Shown: positions 7,667-15,935, numbered from the stretch's first letter. The stretch: 64,000 nt of DNA from Streptomyces sp. F001 (GCF_004187715.1 NZ_QZWF01000007.1:248001-312000); one strand, 5' to 3'. The notes: generated by a model not told the origin, from the letters alone. Numbers and translations: made by a program.

Positions 7667-8322
7667 TTGTCCGTGTCCGTGTCCGAGTCCAGGTGCTTGA
7701 TCTTGATCCAGTCGCGGGAGCGGCGCCCGGGCAGGTAGGGGCTGGTGAGGCGTTTCGCGACCACACCGTCGTAGCCCTCGATGGCGCTCTGCTCCATCGC
7801 CTCGGCTGCCATCGAGGGCCAGGCCGCGGGCACGGCGACGGCCGGTCCGGCCAGCGCGAGGTCGTCGAGGAGATCGCGGCGCGCGGTGTAGGGCAGGTGC
7901 ACGGTCGGCTCCCCGAGATGAAGGATGTCGAAGAGCATCAGCCTGACGGGCAGGTCCCTGGCGCCGTGCGCGATCGCGTCCGGGTGGTGCAGACTCATGC
8001 GCTGCTGCAGCCGCTGCACGGACGGGCGGCCCTCGAGGTCCCGGGCGACGATCTCCCCGTCCAGCACCGCCTCCGGCCCGGGCAGCAGAGCAGCCAGCGC
8101 CTGGAGCTCCGGGTACTGGTCCGTGACGTCCATCCCGTTGCCGGCCAGCAGCTGCAGGCTGCCGTTCCCCGGCAGGTGGACGATCACGCGGGCCCCGTTC
8201 CAGAGCGTTTCGTACGCGTACTCGGCCTCGGCTTCCGGTCCCGGCGGCGGGCCGATCACCGCCAGCATCGGGGACAGCACGGGCAGCACGCGGGGAGCGT
8301 CGGAGGACGGGTGCACGCTCAT
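7663..8322 (-). CDS. ATP-dependent DNA ligase-like nucleotidyltransferase domain, catalytic Lys absent
   Basis: 219 residues matching only the adenylation domain of LigD/ATP-ligase proteins: LSPMLAVIG, YAYETLWNGAR (motif I), EAVLDGEIVARD (motif III), LMLFDILHL (IIIa), EGYDGVVAKR (motif IV) and WIKIK (motif V). In active ligases motif I is EPKWDGxR or similar; here the lysine position is Leu and the Asp is Asn. The C-terminal OB-fold is missing too. It is probably not a functional nick-joining enzyme, unless a different Lys is used. It was followed by a DUF899-like gene, now broken. Confidence 0.75.
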   Translation of the reverse strand: MSVHPSSDAPRVLPVLSPMLAVIGPPPGPEAEAEYAYETLWNGARVIVHLPGNGSLQLLAGNGMDVTDQYPELQALAALLPGPEAVLDGEIVARDLEGRPSVQRLQQRMSLHHPDAIAHGARDLPVRLMLFDILHLGEPTVHLPYTARRDLLDDLALAGPAVAVPAAWPSMAAEAMEQSAIEGYDGVVAKRLTSPYLPGRRSRDWIKIKHLDSDTDTDK

Positions 8323-8444
8323 GGTTTCCAGCGTGCGCCCGTCGGCGCGGATCGGCCACTTGCCGCCGGTGCGGGCGGAGTAATTGGATTTATCGTGGTC
8401 TGGGAACCCTGGCCGTAGGTGCTCCTGGCGTCGCGGGGGTCGAC

Positions 8445-8657
8445 ATGAAAGTCCAAATGATCCAACGGGCCGCTGACGTGCTGTTCGACGTCCCGGATGA
8501 GGTGCATGAGGAGATCATCACGCTGATCCAGGCCGTGGCCGAGGACCCGGAGACACAGGTCGCGGATCTGGCAGCAGCGTTCGGTGAATGGTGCTGGCTT
8601 GTGTACACCCGCCGTGGTGACGTGATCGAGGTGCTGGACGTCGGCTGCGCCCGCTGA
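8445..8657 (+). CDS. Small hypothetical protein, 70 aa
   Basis: Starts MKVQMIQRAADVLFDV after a GGGGGT site. Predicted helix-helix-beta-beta, ending WCWLVYTRRGDVIEVLDVG, a layout like RelE/ParE-type toxins (two helices then antiparallel strands). No antitoxin gene is adjacent and catalytic residues cannot be assigned, so this is a structural resemblance only. Convergent with the Rieske gene at 8681. Confidence 0.6.
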   Translation: MKVQMIQRAADVLFDVPDEVHEEIITLIQAVAEDPETQVADLAAAFGEWCWLVYTRRGDVIEVLDVGCAR

Positions 8658-8680
8658 CGTCCATCTGCTCTCCGGCGCCG

Positions 8681-9544
8681 TCACTGCGCGTGCCCCTCCC
8701 TCAGCCGGACCTCGACCAGGCCGTCGTTGAGGCGTACGTCGAAGGAAGGCTGCGGTGCCGTGGCCGGTCCGGCCACGCAGGCGCCGTCGGCGAGCCGGAA
8801 CGTGCTGCCGTGCCAGGGGCAGATCACGCAGCCGTCGCTGATCTCGCCCTGGGACAGGGGACCCGAGAGGTGGGCGCACCGGTCCGCCAGCGCGTGCAGC
8901 TCTCCGGTGCCCTCGGAGTCCCGCACGAGCAGCACGGGGACCTCCCCGACCATCCGCCGGACGACACTGCCGCGCGGGAACTCCTCCGGGTCACCGACCG
9001 GGTGCCAGCCCTCGTAGATCAGGTGCGGCACGGACTGGCTGTGGTTCACGCCGGCCGCCTGCCGGTACGCCAGGTGGCCGCCGAGGAACCCGCCGGCCGT
9101 GGCGGCCGCGAGTCCGGCGAATCCGAGCAGCCGGCCGCTCCGCCCCCGGCTGCGGGCCACGAGCGAGGCCGCGTAGCAGGCGACGGCCGTGGTGTTCGCC
9201 GCCGCGTGCACCACGCCCACGCGCTCCTGCTCGGGAAACTGGTCCGCGAAGTCGACGGCCCCCGCCAGCGCGGCCGGGACCGCGGTGGCGAGCCCCGTGG
9301 CGACCAGCAGTCGGGCCGCGCGCTCGTTGCCGCGGGTCAGATCGAGCAGCGCAGCGGACGTCCAGGCCCCGATGGGAGCCTGCACCAGCACCGGGTGCAG
9401 CGGGTGGCCCTGCCAACGGCCGCGCAGCGCGTCCCGTACGGGCCCGAGGGGCAGCGCCTGGACGCGCGTCCGTACGGGGGTCGCGATGCGGTCGAGGTGC
9501 TCGGCGTCCTCCAGCGCTTCGATCTTCGACAGGGGATTGCGCAT
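8681..9544 (-). CDS. DUF2231 membrane domain fused to Rieske [2Fe-2S] domain
   Basis: 287 residues. The N-terminal half contains the DUF2231 signature WQGHPLHPVLVQAPIGAW and about four membrane helices to residue 160. The C-terminal Rieske domain has CAHLSGPLSQG and CPWHGSTF, giving the Cys-X-His and Cys-X2-His ligands. A membrane electron carrier is likely. This fusion is common in Streptomyces and usually stands alone, as here. The start is at 9544, 37 bases or more from the next minus-strand gene. Confidence 0.9.
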   Translation of the reverse strand: MRNPLSKIEALEDAEHLDRIATPVRTRVQALPLGPVRDALRGRWQGHPLHPVLVQAPIGAWTSAALLDLTRGNERAARLLVATGLATAVPAALAGAVDFADQFPEQERVGVVHAAANTTAVACYAASLVARSRGRSGRLLGFAGLAAATAGGFLGGHLAYRQAAGVNHSQSVPHLIYEGWHPVGDPEEFPRGSVVRRMVGEVPVLLVRDSEGTGELHALADRCAHLSGPLSQGEISDGCVICPWHGSTFRLADGACVAGPATAPQPSFDVRLNDGLVEVRLREGHAQ

Positions 9545-9596
9545 GTACGCCGGGTTACCCGATCACCCCGGCAGAAACGGCCCCCGTCCCGGTAGC

Positions 9597-9776
9597 TCAC
9601 TCTCTCCCCGAGACCTCTTCCGTCCGCTCGCCCTCGGCCTGGGAGGGTTCGGTCCTGGGCACGTCCGGGTGCTGTTCCATGGCGCTGCGCTCGCCCGGTT
9701 CGTTGCGTTCGCCTTCGGCCTGCGACGGGGTGAGAGCGTACAGCCACTGGTCGGAATCCGAGGCTCTGGACTGCAT
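9597..9776 (-). CDS. Small hydrophilic protein with repeated PSQAEGER motif, 59 aa
   Basis: The ATG at 9776 has a strong GAAGGAGG site seven bases upstream, which sets the start (an earlier in-frame ATG at 9812 has none). The 59 residues are acidic and low in hydrophobics, with PSQAEGER twice. Probably disordered; function unknown. Confidence 0.55.
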   Translation of the reverse strand: MQSRASDSDQWLYALTPSQAEGERNEPGERSAMEQHPDVPRTEPSQAEGERTEEVSGRE

Positions 9777-9848
9777 GACGGGCCTCCTTCGCTCGCTAAC
9801 CCCATAGTCCACCTTCGGCCGTGCGAAAGAAGCCCGAGCCCGACCGGC

Positions 9849-10901
9849 TCACGCCGCCCGCGGGACGTCCAGGCCGGCGACGTCCGCCGCGAGGAGGTCG
9901 TCCGGGAGCCGGAAGACCAGCGAGCCGAAGAGGAACCCGGCGCCGATCGCGCCGAGCACGACGACATCGCCGCGCCGGGCGCGGCCCTCGCGGGCCAGCC
10001 GCCACAGCGCCGTCAGCGGCGAGGCGGCCGCGGTGTTGCCCAGGGTGTCGGCGGTGACGGGGACGCGCTCGGCATCGGCGCCGGCCATCCGCCCGATCTG
10101 CCGTACCAGCTTGGCGTTGGCCTGGTGGACGGCGAAGCCGCTCACCTCGTCCACGGTGACGCCGGCCGTCGAGAGCGCCTCGCTGAGGGACTTGGGCACC
10201 CGGGTCATCGCCTCCCGCAGCACCACGTTGCCGTCCATGAAGATGTACGGCGTCCGGGGTGTCTCGGTCGTCGACGACGGCACCTCCTGGTCCAGGCGCC
10301 AGGCCGTCGCCACGCGGACGGCGTCCGAGTACACGTTGCCGAGGTCGTAGCTGAGCAGCCCGTCCCCGCCGGGCGCCTTGCGCAGCACCACGGCGCCGGC
10401 GGCGTCCCCGAAGAAGATCCGCGTGATGCGGTCGGTCGGGTCGGTGATGCCGGAGCCGCGTTCCGCGCAGACGACCAACGCCGTTTCCAGGTCCGGCTCC
10501 TGCAGCAGGGATGCGGCCGTGTAGATGCCGTACGCCGCCGAGGCGCAGGCGTGCTGGGTCAGGTCGAGGATGCGCGGGGTGTCGATGCCCATGCGCTCGG
10601 CGAGGCTCACGCCCAGCGACGGCATGATCCAGTCCGGGGTCGTGCACGCGACGAGCACGACGTCGATCTCGCGGGCCTGGACGTCGGCCGCCGCGAGGGC
10701 CTTCTCTGCCGCCTCGACCGCGAGGTCAAGGACGGTTTCGTGGGGTTCCAGGAAACGGCGTTCCCGGATTCCCGTCTTCTTCTCGATCCACTCCGGTGTG
10801 GTGTCCAGCGTTTCGCACAGCTCGGCGTTCGTGACCACCCTGTCGGGCAGCGCCAGGGCGACGCTGCGGGGACTGACCGGTGCGAGTTCCCACTTGGGCA
10901 T
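9849..10901 (-). CDS. 3-oxoacyl-ACP synthase III (FabH-like), copy 1
   Basis: 350 residues with the KAS III triad: Cys in LTQHACASAAYG, His in GFAVHQANAKL, Asn in TLGNTAAAS. The N-terminal WIEKKTGIRERR is typical. A GAGGAGAGG site precedes the ATG at 10901. No PKS is in the window, so it is less likely to prime a polyketide here; some KAS III homologues (CerJ/ChlB3 type) act as acyltransferases for sugars or aromatic acids. It is last in a minus-strand run of SnoaL-like, amidohydrolase, NAT, NAT and KAS III genes. Confidence 0.88.
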   Translation of the reverse strand: MPKWELAPVSPRSVALALPDRVVTNAELCETLDTTPEWIEKKTGIRERRFLEPHETVLDLAVEAAEKALAAADVQAREIDVVLVACTTPDWIMPSLGVSLAERMGIDTPRILDLTQHACASAAYGIYTAASLLQEPDLETALVVCAERGSGITDPTDRITRIFFGDAAGAVVLRKAPGGDGLLSYDLGNVYSDAVRVATAWRLDQEVPSSTTETPRTPYIFMDGNVVLREAMTRVPKSLSEALSTAGVTVDEVSGFAVHQANAKLVRQIGRMAGADAERVPVTADTLGNTAAASPLTALWRLAREGRARRGDVVVLGAIGAGFLFGSLVFRLPDDLLAADVAGLDVPRAA

Positions 10902-10926
10902 GACGACCTCTCCTCTTCGCCTGGAA

Positions 10927-11739
10927 CTACTTCTCCTCGAACGCCATGCGTACGGAGTCCCTGAGATAGGGGCTCGGCATGGGCCGCTTCTCCAGCGTGA
11001 TGCCGAACCATTTCTCGTACGCGGCCAGCACCGCGGCGTCGTCGGGGAGTTTCTCGGTCGTCTTCTCCGTGCCTCGGGTGATGGTCAGAACGTCGTTCTT
11101 GAGCACGACCCAGCCGTCGTCAAGCGGCAGCGAACAGAACATGTTCTGCAGGAGCATCGAGTCCGGGCTGGTGCGGTACCAGTGGATGACCTGGTCGAAG
11201 TCCGAGAGGGAGGTCGGGTCGTCGTAGACCCGGTACTGCGGCTTTCCGTCGCGCAGGACGTCGGTGGCGCGGTCGTCCACCTTCCGGACGGAGAACACAC
11301 CGTGCGGGTCGGACTGCGCCTCCGGCGAGTCCAGGAGGATCGGAAACCGGCTGCCCTTGCCGAAGCCGACGTCGACGAGCCAGCGCGCTCCCTCGATCTC
11401 CGCCATGACCAGCAGGTGGTTGTACGGATCGCGCAGCTTTCCGCCGATCCATACGCGCCCGTGGCGTACGTGGACGGTGAAGCCCAGGGCCTTCAGAAGG
11501 AAGTAGAAGGAGCTGTTGGTCTCGCCGCAGGCGCCGCCGCGGCGCTGGTGCACGATCTTGTCGACGATCCTTTCGTCCTTGTAGTGGATCTCCCTGCCGA
11601 GGTGATAGTCGAGGCTTTCGAACGGCACCGACATCACATGCCGTTCGTGCAGGTGGCGCAGCGCGGCGAGGTCGGGGCGGTCCGGGCGGTCGGCCGCGAT
11701 GCGTTTCAGATAGGCGGCCGTCGTCACTTCATCCAGCAT
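10927..11739 (-). CDS. Arylamine N-acetyltransferase homologue, copy 1
   Basis: 270 residues. The NAT triad is present: Cys in RRGGACGETN, His in DPYNHLLV, Asp in VDVGFGKG. The N-terminal MSVPFESLDYH is family-typical. Such enzymes N-acylate arylamines or hydrazines, or act as amide synthases (RifF type) in natural-product loci. A GGGGA site lies before the ATG. Adjacent to a second copy with 31 bases between; the two share the C-terminal LPDDAAVLAAYEKWFGI, so they are a tandem duplication. An arylamine substrate such as a 3-hydroxyanthranilate derivative is possible. Confidence 0.9.
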   Translation of the reverse strand: MLDEVTTAAYLKRIAADRPDRPDLAALRHLHERHVMSVPFESLDYHLGREIHYKDERIVDKIVHQRRGGACGETNSSFYFLLKALGFTVHVRHGRVWIGGKLRDPYNHLLVMAEIEGARWLVDVGFGKGSRFPILLDSPEAQSDPHGVFSVRKVDDRATDVLRDGKPQYRVYDDPTSLSDFDQVIHWYRTSPDSMLLQNMFCSLPLDDGWVVLKNDVLTITRGTEKTTEKLPDDAAVLAAYEKWFGITLEKRPMPSPYLRDSVRMAFEEK

Positions 11740-11769
11740 GTGCGTTGTCCCCTGGTGGTGTGGGATGGG

Positions 11770-12582
11770 TCAGTCGCTGTCGAACGAGAAACTGATCGCG
11801 TTGTTCATGTGAGGGCTCGGCGCGGGGCGTTTCTCGAGCCTGATCCCGAACCATTTCTCGTAGGCCGCCAGCACCGCGGCGTCGTCGGGGAGTTTCTCGG
11901 TCCGCCGCTCCCCTCCGGTGGTGACCGTCAGCACGTCGTCGCGCAGGATGACCCAGCCGTTCTCCAGGGGCAGCGAGCAGACGAGGTTCTGCAGGAACGG
12001 AGAGTCCGGGCTGGTCCGGTACCACCACATCGTCTGCCGGAAGTCGATCAGCTCCACCGGCTCGTCGTAGACGATGTACTGCGGTGTCCCGTTGCGCTGC
12101 ACCTCCACGGACCGCCGGTCCAGCCACCGCGTACGGAACTCGCCGTGCGGATCGGGCTGGAGCTCGTCGCAGTCGAGGCGCAGGGGGTGCCGGCTGCTCT
12201 TGCCGAACCCGATGTCGGCGATCCACCGCACCCCGTCGATGGCCACCGTCATCAGGACATGGTGGTACGGCGCCGTCGTGACGCCCTCCGCGATCCGCAC
12301 CCGGCCCTGATGCAGGGTCACGTCGAAGCCCAGCGACCGGAGCAGGAAGTAGAACGCCGTGTTGATCTCACCGCAGAGGCCTCCGCGGTGTTCGTGGACC
12401 ACCTTGTCGACGGCGCGTTCGTCCATACAGATCTCGGCACCGCGGTGGTAGTCGAGGTTGTCGAACGGCACCGACAGCACATGCCGTTCGTGCAGGTGCC
12501 GCAGCGCGTCCGCGTCGAGGCGTTTCGGGGGCTCGGCCGAGATGCGGTCCAGGTAGGCGGCGACGGTCTTGTTGTCGAGCAC
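11770..12582 (-). CDS. Arylamine N-acetyltransferase homologue, copy 2
   Basis: 270 residues, GTG start at 12582. Triad: Cys in HRGGLCGEIN, His in APYHHVLM, Asp in IADIGFGKS. The N-terminal ERHVLSVPFDNLDYHRG matches copy 1 closely, but the mid-region differs (DELQPDPHGEFRTRW versus EAQSDPHGVFSVRK), so the copies have probably diverged in substrate. It lies seven bases from the amidohydrolase stop, so it is translated in the same operon. Confidence 0.9.
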   Translation of the reverse strand: MLDNKTVAAYLDRISAEPPKRLDADALRHLHERHVLSVPFDNLDYHRGAEICMDERAVDKVVHEHRGGLCGEINTAFYFLLRSLGFDVTLHQGRVRIAEGVTTAPYHHVLMTVAIDGVRWIADIGFGKSSRHPLRLDCDELQPDPHGEFRTRWLDRRSVEVQRNGTPQYIVYDEPVELIDFRQTMWWYRTSPDSPFLQNLVCSLPLENGWVILRDDVLTVTTGGERRTEKLPDDAAVLAAYEKWFGIRLEKRPAPSPHMNNAISFSFDSD

Positions 12583-12588
12583 GGCGTG

Positions 12589-13650
12589 TCATCCGTCCTT
12601 TCCGGTGAAGCGCGGGAAGAGGCCCTCGGCGTTCGCGTGATCCAGCCGGGTCCGCTCCTCGGCGCTGAATCCGCCGTGCCGCACGACGCGGTGACCGGTG
12701 TCGAGGGTGTACGACTCGGGCATCAGCGGGAAGTCCGAGCCGACCAGGATCCGGTTCGCCGGGGCGAAGGAGCGCAGGGCCGCCAGTGCGTGCGGGTCGC
12801 CGGTCATCGCGATGTCGATGTAGAGCCGTTGCAGCGAGCCGACGGGGTCCTCGGGCAGCCGGTCGGTGAGGGCCGCGCTGATGAGTCCGCCGCAGGAGAG
12901 CCGGCCGGCGTAGAAGGGGACGCCGCCACCGCCGTGCGGCAGGATCACGGGCAGCTCGGGGAATCTCTCCAGGGTCTGGTTGTAGAGGAGTTGGGCGGCC
13001 ACCCGGACCGATTCGAAGGGGAACTCGTACAGCGAGGCGGGCAGGCCGAAGTCCGGCTGGCCGGTGGACGGGGGAACCGTCGGGTGCACGAACAGCGGGC
13101 TGCGGCGGCGGGCCGCGGCCGCGAAGAGGGGGTCCATGGAGCGGTCCCCGACGTACAGGCCGGCGTAGTTGCTGACGAGGCCCACGCCGTCCAGGCCGAG
13201 CGTGTCGACGGCGTACTCGAATTCCTCGAGCACGAGGTCCGTATGGGGAATGGGCAGCGTGGCGAACGCGCCGAACCGGCCGGGATGTGCGGCGACCAGT
13301 TCGGCGAGGTATTCGTTCACCCGGCGCGCGAACTCCGCCGCCGGTTCGGGTTCCAGGCCGGCCGGAACCCCTGGCCAGACGCTCACCACCGCGGCGCGGA
13401 TGCCGTGCCGGTCCATCATGGCGAGGCTGCTGTCCGCACTCCACGTCGGCCGGTCGATGCCGGGGAGAATGGTCCGGACTCCCATGTTCTCGAGTTCGTC
13501 GAGATAGAAGTCCGGGAGGATGTGGTGGTGCACGTCGATGGCCCGCGACCACGGCTTCCCGGCGGGTGTCTGCGAGTTTTCCCGCACACCCGGAGTGCCG
13601 TGCGGAATACCCGGTGTGCTGTGCGAAATACCCGGTGCGCTGTGCGGCAT
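12589..13650 (-). CDS. Amidohydrolase-2 family protein, ACMSD/resorcylate decarboxylase-like
   Basis: 353 residues. The metal-binding IDVHHHILPDFY, the FVHPT histidine, ILPHGGGGVPFYAGR and the LVGSDFP aspartate mark the ACMSD/2,6-dihydroxybenzoate decarboxylase group of the amidohydrolase superfamily. Such enzymes decarboxylate hydroxy- or aminobenzoate-type acids, which fits a locus that makes 3-hydroxyanthranilate. The first about 25 residues are a heptad repeat (PHSTPGI-like) encoded by a 21-bp DNA repeat. The ATG at 13650 has GAGGGG upstream, though the conserved domain begins near residue 40. It starts 9 bases after the SnoaL-like stop. Confidence 0.85.
   Translation of the reverse strand: MPHSAPGISHSTPGIPHGTPGVRENSQTPAGKPWSRAIDVHHHILPDFYLDELENMGVRTILPGIDRPTWSADSSLAMMDRHGIRAAVVSVWPGVPAGLEPEPAAEFARRVNEYLAELVAAHPGRFGAFATLPIPHTDLVLEEFEYAVDTLGLDGVGLVSNYAGLYVGDRSMDPLFAAAARRRSPLFVHPTVPPSTGQPDFGLPASLYEFPFESVRVAAQLLYNQTLERFPELPVILPHGGGGVPFYAGRLSCGGLISAALTDRLPEDPVGSLQRLYIDIAMTGDPHALAALRSFAPANRILVGSDFPLMPESYTLDTGHRVVRHGGFSAEERTRLDHANAEGLFPRFTGKDG
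13585..13647. repeat. 21-bp tandem repeat inside the amidohydrolase N-terminus
   Basis: Three 21-base units (13585-13605, 13606-13626, 13627-13647) with the core ACCCGG.GTGC.GTGCG, followed by a partial fourth containing the start codon. Units are in frame and give heptapeptides of PHSTPGI type. Copy number could change N-terminal length without breaking the frame. Confidence 0.85.
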
Positions 13651-13659
13651 ACCCGCCCC

Positions 13660-14082
13660 TCAGGCCCGAGTGGTGCCGGGCGGGTTGCTGATCAGGCAGC
13701 GCCAGACGCCGTCGGTGCCGCGCCGGAGGATGTCCGCCGCGGTGCCCTCCAGGCGCATGTGCTTGCCGTCCGGGCCGGGGCCTTCGTGCACGTAGTCGCA
13801 GATCATCAGGGCCGTGTCGCCGACCGTGTAGATGTGCCGCACGGACAGCTTGACCGGGAGACGGTCGGGCAGGGTCTCGGCGGCGGCCTTCCACATCTCC
13901 TCCCCCGTCTGGAAATTGCCGGGGGACAGAACGCGCACGGCCTGCGGGTCGAAAAGCTGCTTGATGGCTTCGAGGCTGCCCGAGTTGAAAGCCTGCTCGA
14001 AAGCCGCCGGAAGCTGCATGGGATCGGTCGGAAGAGCGATCTTCTCGCCTGTGGGATTCGCCATGGAAACAGCACAGGGCAC
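13660..14082 (-). CDS. SnoaL-like/NTF2-fold protein
   Basis: About 140 residues (GTG 14082) or 134 (ATG 14064, MANPTGEK); neither start has a clear ribosome site. The cone-shaped NTF2 fold is suggested by AAFEQAFNSGSLEAIKQLFDPQAVRVL at the start, then strands ending GTAADILRRGTDGVWRCLIS. This matches the SgcJ/EcaC-type family often found in biosynthetic loci. First gene of the minus-strand operon leading to the amidohydrolase and NAT genes; divergent from the WrbA-like gene. Role unknown, perhaps cyclase, isomerase or binding protein. Confidence 0.75.
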   Translation of the reverse strand: MPCAVSMANPTGEKIALPTDPMQLPAAFEQAFNSGSLEAIKQLFDPQAVRVLSPGNFQTGEEMWKAAAETLPDRLPVKLSVRHIYTVGDTALMICDYVHEGPGPDGKHMRLEGTAADILRRGTDGVWRCLISNPPGTTRA

Positions 14083-14282
14083 CGCCGTGGAGCACTCAAC
14101 CGGCGGCCGTCCAGTCTGTCAGGTCCGCCGGGCTCCAAGTCCCCTTGTCCGACGGGCTTTTCGGCTACCTGACGAACTGTGTGACGTGCTCCTGGGCAGC
14201 CGGTTCGGGCGGCCGTGATGATGACGCTTCGTATCCCGGGGATGACGTTTTCCCGGCAACGACGAATGGTGAGGAGTGTCCC
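14083..14282. promoter_or_regulatory. Divergent promoter region, 200 bases
   Basis: Separates the SnoaL-led operon (minus) from the WrbA-like gene (plus). A GAGGAG ribosome site lies before 14283. No strong palindrome was seen. Confidence 0.4.
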
Positions 14283-14963
14283 ATGGTCAAAGTGGCCATC
14301 ATCTTCCATTCCCGGAGCGGAAACATCTTCCGGCTGGCATCGGCGGCGGCCGCCGCGGCCGAGAAGGCGGGCGCCGAGCCCAAGCTGCTCAAGGTCCCCG
14401 AGCTGCCGGACCCGATGGTGCTGGACAAGGAGGCGTACGCCGAACTGGAGGACGCCACCCGTGACATCCCCGTCGCCACCCTGGACGACCTCGTGGCGGC
14501 GGACGCGATCATGATCGGTACGCCCGTCCACTTCGGCCTGCCGGCCCCGCAGATCCTGAACTTCATCGATCGCTCCGGACCGGTCGCCATCCCGGGGAAG
14601 CTGGCGAACAAGGCCGCGACCGTGTTCGCGTCCGGCTCCGCCGCGCACGCCGGCCAGCAGGCGACGATCCTCGCCCTGCACAACGTGCTGTGCCACTGGG
14701 GCTGCCTCATCGTCCCCAACGGTTCCAGCGTCGAGATCCTGGCGTCCGAGCACAACGGAGCGCCGTACGGCACCTGCAGCATCTCCCGGCACGCGCCGGA
14801 CAACGTGCACGAGGACAACATCAAGGCGATCGAGTACCAGACCCTGCGCCTGGTCGAGGTCGCCACCGCCTACCAGATCGGGCTGCAGCAGACGAAGTCC
14901 GCCATCGACTTCGTCGACATGGACTTCCTCATGAAGAAGTTCCCCCGCCTGTCCGTGGACTGA
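14283..14963 (+). CDS. NAD(P)H:quinone oxidoreductase, WrbA-like flavodoxin
   Basis: 226 residues. Flavodoxin fold: the FMN phosphate loop is IIFHSRSGNIFRLA, followed by DAIMIGTPVHFGLPAPQ and VFASGSAAHAGQQAT, with WGCLIVPNG near the quinone pocket. Length and motifs fit the WrbA group. Quinone reduction could detoxify aminophenol or quinone intermediates made by this locus. ATG at 14283 preceded by GAGGAG. A strong hairpin follows at 14996-15032. Confidence 0.87.
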   Translation: MVKVAIIFHSRSGNIFRLASAAAAAAEKAGAEPKLLKVPELPDPMVLDKEAYAELEDATRDIPVATLDDLVAADAIMIGTPVHFGLPAPQILNFIDRSGPVAIPGKLANKAATVFASGSAAHAGQQATILALHNVLCHWGCLIVPNGSSVEILASEHNGAPYGTCSISRHAPDNVHEDNIKAIEYQTLRLVEVATAYQIGLQQTKSAIDFVDMDFLMKKFPRLSVD

Positions 14964-14995
14964 CCGCGGACCGTCGCAAGGAAACGGCACGGAAC

Positions 14996-15032
14996 ACGCA
15001 CCCGCGGCGCCTCGGCCGGGCCGCGGGTGCGT
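14996..15032 (+). terminator. Hairpin terminator after the WrbA-like gene
   Basis: Perfect 13-base arms (14996-15008 and 15020-15032, ACGCACCCGCGGC and its complement) with an 11-base loop, 33 bases after the stop. Confidence 0.7.
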
Positions 15033-15162
15033 CGCATGCCGACGGGCGGAACCCCCCGCTCCTCAGCCCCTGACCCCAGGAATGGTACGTTGTTCTAGTG
15101 CTAGATCACTGTACGAATGCCCGATCGATGTCCGGCACGAAGTCGGCTGGCAGGAGGAACTC

Positions 15163-15867
15163 GTGAAACTGGTCATCTTCGGCGCGAACGGCCCGACCGG
15201 GCGGCTGGCCACGGAGCAGGCACTCGCCGAGGGCCATTCCGTCACCGCCGTGACCCGCCGACCCGACGCCTTCCCGCTGAGCGGCGCCGCGTTACGGGTG
15301 GTCGGCGCGGACATCATGGACGCCGAGGCCGTGGACCGCGCGGTGGCCGGCCATGACGCGGTCATCTCCACCGTCGGCGTGCCGTACACCAAGGAGCCGG
15401 TGACCGTCTATTCGGAGGGCACCGCGAACGTCGTCAAGGCCATGCAGTCGCACGGCATCCGACGCCTGGTCTGCGTCAGCTCCATCGGCGTCAACTACGA
15501 GGACGCCCCCGGTGAGGCCTTCATCTTCCGGAAGCTGATCGTGCCGGTGCTGCTCAAGATGGGCCGCCCCCTGTACGACGACGCGGCCCGGATGGAGGAG
15601 ATCGTGCGCGCCAGCGACCTGGACTGGACGGTCATCCGCCCCGCCGGCCTCTTCGACGGCACGACCACGACCGACTACGTCGTGAGCAAGACCCGCCACC
15701 CGGGCTGGTTCACCTCGCGCAAGGACCTCGCGGACGCACTGGTCCGCGAAGGCGTCGACCACCGCAACGTCGGCGCCGTCGTCGAGGTCATCACCACCCA
15801 GGGCGTGCCCAGCTACTTCCAGGTCTTCGTCAAGGAGGCCCTGCACATCGGCGGCAGCAAGAAGTAA
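15163..15867 (+). CDS. NmrA-like NAD(P)-binding oxidoreductase, copy 1
   Basis: 234 residues from the GTG at 15163, chosen because AGGAGG lies six bases upstream and VKLVIFGANGPTGRLA is the Rossmann start; an upstream ATG at 15082 adds 27 unlikely residues. The atypical short-chain fold shows GANGPTG, HDAVISTVG, RRLVCVSSIG and DWTVIRPAGL. It lacks the YxxxK pair of classical SDRs, as in SDR_a5/NmrA groups. Its closest relative in the window is the gene at 18116. It ends at a strong bidirectional terminator. Role could be redox sensing or reduction. Confidence 0.83.
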   Translation: MKLVIFGANGPTGRLATEQALAEGHSVTAVTRRPDAFPLSGAALRVVGADIMDAEAVDRAVAGHDAVISTVGVPYTKEPVTVYSEGTANVVKAMQSHGIRRLVCVSSIGVNYEDAPGEAFIFRKLIVPVLLKMGRPLYDDAARMEEIVRASDLDWTVIRPAGLFDGTTTTDYVVSKTRHPGWFTSRKDLADALVREGVDHRNVGAVVEVITTQGVPSYFQVFVKEALHIGGSKK

Positions 15868-15870
15868 CCG

Positions 15871-15927
15871 CCGCGCATGACACGGCCCGGCCCCGTCGAG
15901 AACGGGGCCGGGCCGTGTCATGCGCGG
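15871..15927. terminator. Perfect 26-bp inverted repeat, bidirectional terminator
   Basis: Arms 15871-15896 and 15902-15927 are perfectly complementary over 26 bases around the loop CGAGA. It lies between the convergent NmrA-like gene and KAS III copy 2. Confidence 0.85.
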
Positions 15928-15935
15928 CCGGTACG

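Noticed and set aside
5575..8418. 947-residue plus-strand frame
   Set aside because: Arginine-rich shadow of the BBE-type gene and antisense of the ligase-like gene; no family motif.
8445..8657. Toxin-antitoxin pair
   Set aside because: The fold looks RelE-like but no partner gene is adjacent and catalytic residues cannot be assigned.
10525..14172. 1215-residue plus-strand frame
   Set aside because: Antisense to KAS III, NAT, NAT, amidohydrolase and SnoaL-like genes; histidine/arginine/valine-rich as expected from the complement of GC-rich genes.
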